In this document: positions 31,199-43,100 of the stretch, in pieces
Layout: every line of letters starts with the position of its first letter
How positions within the stretch are numbered: position 1 is the stretch's first letter
Assembly (NCBI GenBank): GCA_035582835.1
Contig: JAYKAV010000666.1
Span: 1,313,784-1,377,783, forward strand
Length of the DNA stretch: 64,000 nt
Reading direction: 5' to 3'
Source: Phoebastria nigripes
Taxonomy: Eukaryota; Chordata; Aves; Procellariiformes; Diomedeidae
The notes under the pieces: model-generated
What the model was told of the DNA's origin: nothing
Databases searched by the model: none
What the model saw: only the letters and a program-made list of their open reading frames with translations
Made by a program: the position numbers and the translations under genes

Positions 31199-34100
31199 AC
31201 GTTTTATTCTGTTCTAATGGTTTTCCAAAGCGTTACGGCCTTCCACATGACTAAAATAGTAGTTAAAAGACGTGGTCAGAAACGAGATGGGAGACCACCA
31301 GATACAGGTGTCTGGCCTAGACTTTGAATTCTGAATAGCAGCACCAAAGCACTTTAACCATAATAAACAACAGAAAAAAAGCACGCAGCCACTGATCTCT
31401 ATAGATAATTTTCCTCAGCCATTTGCAGCAATCATTGGGACTGCAGTATGTTTGTTTTGATACGGTTCTCAATGAAGTGAGCGGAGTTTTGCCAACTGGA
31501 GCGGAAGGGCAGCCAGCGCTGTTTCATACGGATGACCTGATTCTATAAACTTCCAAAAGAATTTTGGTTTTTGAAGGAGCTCAGGTTTAGGTCTGAAGCG
31601 GAGGCCTGTAGCTGAATGGTGATGGCATTAACACATCGACCTTTCCGTGAGAAGATGAGAGGTAAATACAAATACACGAGGTTGCATCTGTTTGTTAGTC
31701 ATGTTCCTTGCTCCTTTCTGCCCTTGGCCCACAATGCGTGGCGCTTTGCTGCCCAACAAGACAACGAGGAGGAGGCATACCAGGCCTGGTTTACCTGCTT
31801 TTCTATCGAGGGAAAAAAGTGTAAGGCAAGTCCTAAACAAGGAATTGCTTAAGTTTGCTGGGACTGAAAAGAATGACAGTAAAATTAAGTGTTCTTATCC
31901 ACCTACCTTATAACCAAGGGCCTTCAGTTCGCTAGCAGAGCAGGGGTACAAATCCATGAACTTGTACCTGTCTACCAGCAGAGCTGTTTCTTTACCCTCA
32001 TATTCTTCCTTGAATGCCGTAAATCTCCGTTTTTCAACTTTCAGTATACTAGCTAGATCACCAATGTTACTTTCAAAAGCTAAAAACCGAGCCCAGATTT
32101 CCCTACAAAAGAACAGATAAACAGACAGTTGCTGAAGGGGAAAGAATTACTGATCACGACCCAATTAAAAAACACACGAGAGGAGCGATTCGAAGGAGGT
32201 AATCTGGGAACACATGACCATTTCTATTATTTACTTCAGATGCATCGATAACATGCATTACCTTCCCAGTCCCTTATATATTTCTGTAAAAGCTTTCAAT
32301 CTAGTGGATCGTAAAGGACTTTTTGTTAGGGAAAGGAAAGGATTACTGGTGTAAATGACTTCAACATTTCAGGTAGTCTTTTATCATCAATGTAAGATGC
32401 ACAAATAGACTTTACTCATCCCGCTACACAGAATTTCACTCTGATCCTGATCTGTGAAGGACTTTTCAACATAGATTATGATTTAGTTCATCTGCATAGA
32501 CTAGCATATTCTAGCAGGCAAGAGCAATACCCTATAACACAATAGGCAGCACTTCAGAATTTCACATAGCCCAAAATATATATAGTTACTGCTTATTTCT
32601 CTGTGGAAAATCTCATACATAACTTAAGCAGCATCTGACCATATTTCTGGACTTGATTCAACTTTCATTTTAGCTTTGAAGTTCACCTTTGAAGAAGATT
32701 CAGCTTTTAAATTCTTGGGTTTTCTCACTTTTAAAATGGACATAAAAATATTTCTCACAAAAGACCAGAATTAAAGTGCAGAATGAATGTGCACAGCGGT
32801 GTTATGTTTGATTTCTTAGTTTTGATGCCTATGTCTACCAGAATAATAACGGTGAACACTTGGACTGCAAAGGGTTTGGTAAGCATTTTTTCAGAGAAAT
32901 AAATTTAAAAAGTAGTAATGAAAATGTGGCGGTGAGTGGTTAATCCAAGTCTTTTCCGGTTCTTTCCCTATTTTATTTTCAGTTGGCTGGGAGTTGTTCA
33001 GCATTCTCCTCAATAAATTCCTGACTCGCCTTCTCTAACACAATGCTCCTGAAAGATGTTCTCAACTCCCTCTCCCCATCTATCTAAAGCATCTACCTGG
33101 TGAGCGATATATGTCATTAGCCACGCCACCTGCTCAAACCATTGAACCCTTACTGCGCAGGAGGATTTTGCACTCTGTCCTCGACAATCCTGCGTCAATG
33201 AGGTTTTAAAGTCAATAAATTAATGAATTTCACTGCAAGTGGGATAGGGACTTTCACAAATCTGTCACAGTTGTTCCTATTTTAGACAGCATGGAGAGGG
33301 GAAGGAACATCTGTACCTAATTTTGTCCTGCTGTTCATTTTTCTAATTTCTTTGGGATGTTTGTAGTTGAAAGGGGTTATGTATCTTTTTTAGTGTAGTG
33401 AAACTGCTTTTGCAGACATACCCAGATTTCTCAGGTGGAAGGCTCCCTGAAGTTAAAACACGTTCAAACAAAACTCTTGTATTATTGTCCTCTTTAAAAA
33501 TAGAAAGAAAAAAGAAAAATCACACTGAGTAAAATATATTAAAGACAATTTAAAATCATGTCCATTCAAAGAAATGTGTACATTGAATTAAATATAAGGC
33601 TGACATTCTGATACCTGGATTTGAATTTCAGTAAGTAGAAAAAAAATCTGAACGCCTACATAAAACTTTACCAATGTTAAATTCTACTCTGAATTTGTTA
33701 TTTGAGAGTCTATTTTTGTTGATAGCAACAAACCGATCCTAATACAGGTTCTTTTATAACAGCACAGCCATTGCTTGGCATCTCTTCAGGATCTCTGTTT
33801 TTTTCTGTTTTCTTTAATTATCGCAATGGCGTAACTCAGTAATTTTAAATTTGGCCTTTCAATTAATAACTTCCCTTTTAAATTACAGCAATATTAATAT
33901 ACTTGTATATTCCTCAGAAGTCCTCCCGAAATTATTAGACCTGGTTCCCAGTGAGCAGTCAGCCTTTGTACGTTGCCAGCTGGGGGAATGGAGTGGTTGG
34001 TGGGTTTGTTCTTAAAACTACAAGCTTCTGCCCTGTCTCTCTCGGTGTGTATTTTACCATATCTTACATTTACAGGAGTTCAGTGATCAATTTTCTTGTT

Positions 34101-37100
34101 TTTCAGTAATGTCTGCTGGGTTGCTAAGACAGAGCAATACACTGGCAAGTTTTAAGATAACTTTTTCTGATGGCAGTCTATGGAAAGGCATTGCAAATAT
34201 TCATGTAGACCTAAAATAATTTCTTGCAAAATTAAATATACTTTGACTTGAAAAAAATCTGTTTACAGCTCATAGGAGAAAAAAAAGCTCTAAATCTGTT
34301 CAAACTTTCAGAGCCTGAAAAAAAAAAAAATACTGTAGTCTGACAGGAGAGATTCAGGTGCCTGGTGCCTACAGAACGCACTGGGAGGTTCACAAGATCC
34401 AGCAGCACAGCTACCTACAGCCACCGCTCACACCAGCAGCGTGGAGGCTGGCTCGCAAAACTGAGCTAGCAATTCGTAATAAACGTAACAAACGATTGTG
34501 TTACACCTCTGTGTTGTTATGCTACAAATACTGAGCTAGAGTATTGAATACTTGAAGAAATACCTGAAGAAATCTGAAAATCTAATGGGTATCTGGCAGA
34601 CGGGACCGGGCAGGGGAAGAGCCTGGGGTGAACTGCTCTTCTCCCTCCTCTCTAATTCCCCATGAAACACGGAGCAGGACAGTTCCACAGAAAGGTCTCT
34701 GTCAGCCCCTGCTTCCCACAGCAGCTCGGGTTTCTTCTAACATCGCTGTTAACTCCTGCATCAGGGAATCCCTCACGGAGACCTTCCGCTGCCGCCACCA
34801 CCACCTCCTGCCCGGGGCAGCCCCCTGTGCCCCCAGTGCTGGCACAGGCAGGGAGCCGCGTGCCTTGCCCGTGCCCTGCTCTTTGCATGGCAAACCAGCT
34901 CCCCAGCAACTTCCAAGCAGGACCAATATTCACAATACTGCTTTTATATCTTGCTCATCTCACCTATTTGGGGAGAGTGAGTTTAAATTAATTCTAGTAG
35001 GGACCAACTAACCCATCACTCCTCTCGTGCTGATTTCAACCTCCTATAGATCTTTTTCCTCGGGATTTAGATTTCTCAGCGTACTCCCCACTGTTCATAG
35101 CAGACGCTCTAAACCTGCTGCAACGCAGGTGAGCTGCAATTTGGAAAGTTCACTCTCCTCTATTCAGTAGAATCAAGATCTAATGTCAATGCACTTCTGG
35201 AACTTCAGTAAGGACAAAACAGCAGGGGTTTTTGTTCCAAATTAATTACTGAGTTTTAGGAAGAGGTTTCATTGCTCTTCAAGAAGAATTAAAACTAAAA
35301 TACAAAGCACTTGGCCTGAACCTAAACTCACAGCGAAGGCACATTAATGCTTCATTAGACCTCTCAAAGCTTAAAGCTTACCATTAAGGTGAGAAAGGTA
35401 GTCGATATATGCCAGTACATATTCTGGAATGTCCCCATATTTTTTCAGCCCTAGCTCAAAAATCTTAAAGGCCACAGACTTATCCTGCAAACATTAAAAA
35501 AAAAACAAAACGTTATTAGCTTCAGTGAGCTACGCACCCTCCTGACACTTCTTTAATATCAAACTAAGCATGTATGATTACCTTACTACAATAATACTCC
35601 ATTAAAGCTGCTGTAACATAGACGTGATGGCGGGTCCGGGCATCCTCTCTTGCTTTCTTAAATATCATTCTTCCAGATTTTATGCCTTCTGCTCGCCTTG
35701 CAAATTTCATATATTGGATATAAACCTAAGGTGCGTATTAATATTTATATAGTATCAGTGCTAACAAAGAATACTAGGATATAATAAAGTTTTTGACTAT
35801 ATCTGAAATAATCTTTACTCACAAAATACAGCTAATAAGTCATCATAGAAACAAGACTGTGTTGTGCCTCTATGTTGTTTTGCTATAAATACTGAGGCAA
35901 AGCTTTTTATATACTTTTTTTTAAAAAATAGAATATACCTAAGGCTGATCCCCTGAAATGACAATAGTTAATGCACAGATTTTCAAGGAAGGTGAGATTA
36001 TGTAATTTACATAAGCTGGTGCCTTCAGAGAACTAGAGGTTTATTGTAAAAATGGTAACTTTCCAATAAATTTAAGACATCCGTAAGGCTAAAGAACAGT
36101 CAGAAGGCCTGATGAAGCATTTTACTGTACATTATACAATGCAAGATGCAAATGATCCCGTCTGCAGATATTTATACCCGATCAAGGAAATAACAAATGT
36201 GCTATTTAATTCAGTGGCCAGTTTGTGATTTGCGTTTCTTTGGGATTTAACTTTCCTCCACTCTGAATTAGATCACAAATAACAGCATTCCTCAAACAGG
36301 AGGAACTGGTATGTGGTTTCTCAGAAAATGTGTATTTGGGAACCATTATGATCTGCGTTTAATGAATAGAACATGCCAGTAAATGGATACCTTGCCTCTG
36401 ACACTGACCTGTTGTTTAATTTTAGACCTCAGACCTTCTTTTTCCTTCTCATGCTTTGTTGTGTCTATTTATAAACTAAATAACTTTTTGAGGGCAGGTT
36501 ACTTTCTCACACCATTTGTTCAGTACTAGCACAGCTGGCACTACAGACAATGTTGTTTACTATATAACTTAAGCAGATGTACGGCAATACTCTTTGATAC
36601 TTCTATGGTGCATTACAAATTTATTTGCAAACTACACGCACACAGTATGGTGTATTTCTATGTAGGGAGAACAATGGGCAAAGGCAACATGCTTTTGATC
36701 AGTTAAGGGGAGGCAAAGTGAAATTTTAGTCGAGCCAACAAAACATACACCAATTCTTACGAGCTGCATGATGAAATCTTTAATATCTCATATCTTCATC
36801 GCTTGTTTTAAGAGATTCTCCAAAAGAGATAGAGGAGAAAAGTGCACATGACTTCGTGTATCTAAGTGGATTAAAGGCTATAATTATCAACCTTGCTGAA
36901 ATTTTTATCTAATTCTGTCATCTCGGTACTCCACCTGCTCAATCATCCTTGCAACCCAATGAACTCCTGTAAGTGCTTCCCCATTCTTTGAGTGTACTCA
37001 GGTGACTATCCATGCAAATGTGGAAACATTCAATACTAAGGATCATCTTACCAGAGTGGGATCAATGTCTTCAATAGCCAGGAGTCGGTTATATATGCTG

Positions 37101-40100
37101 TGTACTTTCTCATACTTCATTCGACTCTAAGTAAGTAAAAAGGAAATACAGACTGCTTAGTAATACTATTACAAATCACCTGCGAGAATGCAAAAATCAA
37201 TCTGAAGAAAAAACTAAAATATTTCTGCTTCCTTTTTCCCCCAGTTGAACACTATGTATGTCAGTCCCGTTACTCAGATGCATTTTTTTGTCTTGTGCAG
37301 TCATTTCTTTACTTCCCTCATTAATTTCTCACTAGTGCTTACGTACATGCCTTTCAAGAATCTCTGAAGTCTTTTTCTAGTTTACTTAACACTGCAGCAG
37401 AACTGCCATGGTAGGTGTTTGGAATAAGACGATTGTTTCCTTTACCTCCGACTAAAAGTAACGTGCAGACAGCTAGGAAAACCACCTTCTTCATTCTCCA
37501 ACCTACGCGTTTCGAATAATCCATTCTGTTCCCTACCAGCCCTCCAAGTTGTATTGTGCAACCTTAAAAAATTTAAATCACCAGTACGCTTAGGATACAA
37601 GAGGCTGCACTGAAAGCCAAGGAAGGCTTTTTCCGTTAAGGGCAAAGGGGTTTTTTTTGCTGTTGTCCTCAGGATCTTCCTGCAAAGACTCTTCCATGTT
37701 ATGGTAAGCGGGCAAAATATATCCTGCAGAGGATTCCATAGTCCTCATCTGATCAGTGGGAAACGGCCTTTATTCCTGATGGTTCATGTGCAAAACCAAC
37801 CATTGTTGGGGCATTGCTCATTACGGAGGCTGTGCAATATGGTGGTAGCCGGGGTAAGGAGATTTCTCAAGAAAGCTGCAGTATAGGGTGCCTCCCATCT
37901 TCCCTCACAGCCATGCAAATACAAACATTAAACCCCCAAGAATTAGATAGGAAAGGTGTTCTTTATCCCCATTTTAAAAGTGAAGAAGCTGATGCTCCGG
38001 TAAATGTAAATCTATCAGCCTTTCGACTTCATAGTAATTTGAAAAATATAGTCAATATTTAAGTGGAAAGACAGTAGATTTTCAAAAATTCATACTCATA
38101 CTATGGGCTTTTCCTCTCCATTTTGTCAGCTCAGTCTCAGAAACACTGAATGAGGTTAAGGCTAGAAGAATCAGTAAATTAATTCTATAGAATTCTGTGT
38201 ATTCAGCATGTTTCAAATAAATTACATTATTGATGAGAGATGTCTTTGGGTTTTGATGCCAGTACATCACTATTTTTGCTCACCTCTTCATAATCTGCAT
38301 ATGCAAAATAAAGAAGCATATTCTTCTTTAATAAAGTGCTGATCGCTCTTTCATAAATATTAGCAGCCTCATCACTGAAAAGTTTAGCATTGTTCATGTC
38401 CTGTTATAAAATAAGTATGATAATATAATTGTTCAGCATCTGTGACAAGAAGGCCAATCTATGGAATATCTTCTGTGTGTGAAAAGTCCCAGTGAACTTC
38501 CATGCAGTGCTCCAATAAAGAGGTAATAATCTCCCCAGTACTTAAGGAATCACGAAATCAGGCCAACCCCCCCCCCCCCCCCCCCCCCCCCCAGACCTAA
38601 AACTGGCCAACACTGGAATAGTTTTTTGTTATTCTTATCTCAAATGCAAACATTTTTATTTCTTAAAATAGCCCCAATTTTAAAATTCTGAACACGACAC
38701 AACTTACGGTGCTAAATATTTTTCACACCCCCCTCCTTGGTTCTTAAGTATTTGAGGAAAAATTAACAGTACACCAGGTCAAAGCAATGAAATAAGAAAG
38801 AAAACCAATGGCAATCTGCTTACCCCTTTTTCAGCTAGCAGTTTACTAGATTGCTCGAGGTACTGTGCAGCTTCATACCAGATATCTGGGTGATGTCCCA
38901 GAACCAAAAGGCATTGCTCATAGGCAAACATAACTGGGGGAAAAAAATGTAAGAAATACTCCTTGTGTATTACCGCAGAAATGGTACCATCGTGCACAAT
39001 GGAAGTACGAAACACAAAACCCAGCAAATGAATCAGACAATAGTAACACTAATTGGCTTTGAATACAATGATCGCAACTGCAGTTCTTTTATATTGCCAG
39101 GAACTTTATGAATCATAACCAGCAGCTAAAACCTGCCTCCTCCACAGAGGAAGAAGCAGAACTCATTCAAGAACATCAGCCGCAAAATCAGGCTGTGATC
39201 CACTGCTTCCTGACCTCCAATGAAAGTTCAGTGGCACACAACTATAGCACCGTCCCCCAAAATCCATGTATTACTTGCAGCTTGGCTTGAGCAAAAACTA
39301 AAGAGTAGTTTAAAAGAAACACCCACACAGTTCAAGAAACTTGATCAACTTCTGCTCCAGCATGGTCCCTGAACACTAAATCACATCATTATTTATGCTG
39401 GAGGTCATTAATGGAGCTGAGAAATACAATTCTACATGTCCTAGCGCAATATCTAGTTACCTCTTTTTGTTATGAGAGTTTGATCTTCTGTACGCAGAGG
39501 ATTGCTCTTTTCCCACTGGATGTATTTCTTCCACATGTCTACCTGCTGAGCCTCTTGCGGGGTATTTTGTGGGGGGACAGAGGGAGCATTGCGGTCCAGA
39601 CCTTTCATCACTGTCTCATATTCCTGAAACAGAAGCAATGTTTTGAACAGCAGACTTAAACACATTAAACACTTACTTTAGGTTATGCTTTATAAAACTG
39701 ATACAAATATTTTAGCATACCAACCTTATCAGTCTCACACACGCTTTTATTTGAAAATGAGAACCAAGTTTAATGCTAGTTTGTAGAATTAAATAGAACA
39801 AAGAGAAGTCAACAGGAGTTTGTACCTTTGCTACACGTCGCGCATTCATATAATCTCTACTCCTGTCTTCAATCATCTTCTTAGCTAAGTGAATATTGAT
39901 GCCCTGGAGAAGGGTGAAAAAAGGAATTGGGAATGTGCAATTTCACTTTGGAAATACTGAATCTCATTTCATACAGAAAAGAGCTTGAAAGGGGATGCAA
40001 AAGTGAGCAAGGACAAAGTTATTTTAAAATACTGATCTTGAAAGGTACTGCATTTCTCCTAATAAACGTATGGCCAAGAACTTACTTATCAGAGAATAAA

Positions 40101-43100
40101 CTCACTACTAAAAATCAAGCACCTCAGTATATTTTTAATCACTTACAGCTTTCAAAGATACAATGAACTTTACATAAACCTGCTGGGGAAGAAAGTGGAA
40201 AGAATGTATTTGTGATTCACATTTTTCCTTTTTAATCCTGGTCAGTGCCTAGTCAGTCACCGCTCCCTGCCTTGCCGCTGCCTGCCGTTCACCAGGTGAA
40301 GACTGAGACAGCATATGAGCCACTCAGCTTTCCTGGACACGTAATAACAGAGATTGATCTCAAAGCTCTGCCTTCTCCATTCCTGAAGTAACTGACAGCT
40401 TTCAAAAGAGGTTACGTTCAACGCACACCCTGCCAAACACGTACCTTTGTCAGCTGAGAGACTCGAGACCTGTCGCTGCAGAGCGATGCCCCTCCAGGAC
40501 CGCACACACGTGCGGAGGGCCCTGCCGTGCTGCCGAGCAAGAGCAGCAGGGGATTTGGGGCAGCCGGGCCCCCAGGCACAACCCACGTCTCAACATCAGC
40601 GACACAGGCCTGGTCGCGGGGACTCAGGCATGAACAAAATCTCAAAGAACCGCTCTTATGGCAGGATAAGCGACCGCCCTTTTGTTCATGCCTGTGTCGG
40701 GGTGGATTTTGCTGGCGTGGCTTGCCAGGACTTTGAGGAAGGTGAGCACAGCTTTCAGTCCTATTCCAAACAGGCACCCGAGCTGGGTACCGACTCGTTA
40801 CAGAAGCAAGGTACCGTGTGGACCCTCGCAGAGTGCTGTCTGGGATAGCTATCTGGGCCAGTTAGCATACAAAACCAGCAATACCCCATTTAACGCAGGT
40901 CCGGGCTGAGGACGCAGCAATGTTCTCCCAGGATGCACCCCAGCCTCGTGAGGTGCAGCCGTGCGGCTCTGTAAGCCAAAGATTGTCACTTCTCTGTCTC
41001 ACTAGGGGTGTTACCACTTTTGACCATTTGTTTAATTAAAGATACCGGTGACTGACAGGCTGGTATCGCTACCCAGTGGCTACCAACCAGGCTAAAGGGA
41101 AGCTTGAGAGTATTTTAATTGCAGCAAATAGGCAGCAACCTTTCGTACCGAGACCTGCACATGATCTCTGTGGTGTTGGGCTACTGATGTGGGGAATCAC
41201 TTCCCCCTCAAAGAGCCTTCTGGTGAGGAGCATTTCCTTCCCTGTGCCAGGACACCTGTACGCAGCAGCCCTTTCCCTCGAGGCCAGCCTAGCCAGAACA
41301 GGACACGCAGAAACCCGTGTCCGAGCAGAGCGTCGGCCCTCGGCTTCCAGCAACTCTGAACAGCCCGAGGTACTGGTCTGTGTTACAGGTGTCAGCCAGA
41401 GCTGCCTCAACTAGAGGAAGATACAGAACAAATGTAGGACAGGTTTCAGCTACCGTTTTGACAGTCTCCCTACGTATTAATGAAAGTAGTAGGAACCAGC
41501 AGTGACAGCCTTCGTTTGCTACGTGGGAGGGGAAGAGGAGGTTTACAGGGAAGTTGTACTGGGGATTTTCCTACGGAGGAGAAGGCATGTCATTGGGTAT
41601 CTGCCCAGGTGGTTAGCAGGCTATCTGTGGTATCCCTGAATACCGAGGGGGTGATGAGCTGTTACAGTACACGCTCGTGGCTGTGGATGCCAGGGGGTAC
41701 TCCCACTGGCTAAGCACAGTGGCCCTGTTAGTGTCAGGTCACCAATCCTACAACTTGCATAATTAGCAACAAGGAAAGAGAATTTGTCCCGTCTTTCCTG
41801 CTCAGTGCACAGCTGACCCGCAGCACGCTGGCATCCGCAACCCTGGGCGCAATATGCAGGACACGGGAGAGTGCTGTATGAGCATCCCTGCTTGACGGTG
41901 CTGAGCACGAGGGCATCCACCCTCAGTTGTGCATTCTCACCTCTGCTGACGGGGATAGGTTAACAAGCCATTACCAAATGTGTTTACAAATACACTATAA
42001 AGGTGCAGCTACAAATTAGCGTGCAAGGTCAACGAGTTGAGGTCACGCTTGCTGAAGACAGTGTGGTAGCAGACTCACCTGAATTAATGCTGTAATGGCT
42101 TCAGGTGAAGGATGGTGAGGAACATTTCATATGTACTTGAGACCATATAACTTAACACCGTGAAGGAAGTCCAAACCATCATAGCTGAATGCCATTTTAC
42201 CCTGTTCAACCATAACTGAAAGGAGGAGTGTGCCTCCTTGGGGAAGCAAGCCCTCATTGCCAGCTGATCTGCGCTAGCTTCCATTAAATATATTCTCCGT
42301 CATTGATACCAGTGATTTCTAATTCACCAGTAATTCTACTGGGCCAACTGGGAAATGGGACAGTTAAATGTATCCTATAGAAAGTCTTTAAAATAAAAAA
42401 TAATTATCACTCAGGTACCTGTACAGTTTTGCCACAGGTCTTGGTACATGCTGCACACGGAAAACGTGTTTATACTGCCGAACATCTCTTTTACACATAA
42501 TTATTTAGTGGATACACTTTGGGCACCATACTTAATTATACATTTTGTTTTTGTTTTTGTTTTGGTTTGGTTTTTTTAAGTGTCACAAACGAATTTCATG
42601 TTCTTGATTACCTCTTCGTATTTGTTATAATCTCTCCAGAGCTGTTCTATGTTTATCATTGGATTCACGCAACCACGCTGGTAAACCCTACGGACAGCTG
42701 TTATCCTCTGGTTTTCTGCATAAGATCCTACTGCTTCTCTAAATAGTGGGGAGAGAGATTAACGTCAGCTATTACAGATCATAACTGGTATGAACATCAA
42801 CATTACATTAACTGAGCTTAAAAAAATTCTTTTAAGGTACTTACACGCCCTTCAAAAAATTGATGTAATCCACCCAGATCTATGTGAGAAAAAATATTAC
42901 ATATAATGAAACCAATGTTTAGTTGTACTTCTTATAAAGTAAGAAAGAAAATGGTTTTTGATAAAAAACATACCTGGTATGACATGATTTCCATGCCAAT
43001 CTTATCCAGAGCAAAATCATATGCCTGAGCCATTTTTTCTCTGAGGAAAAAAACAAACCACAAAGACCATAGAGCAAGTCCTTAGTATTTTAAAAATTCT

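Larger units (their letters stand above)
35726..37051 (-). other. CSTF3: CSTF3 intron 13
   Basis: Carries dispersed repeat copy B and an L2-like relic near 36.4-36.55 kb. No exon is seen. Confidence 0.55.

Noticed and set aside
30991..31254. Poly-lysine open frame through the A tract with Ns
   Set aside because: It depends on a homopolymer and unresolved bases, and lies antisense in a CSTF3 intron.
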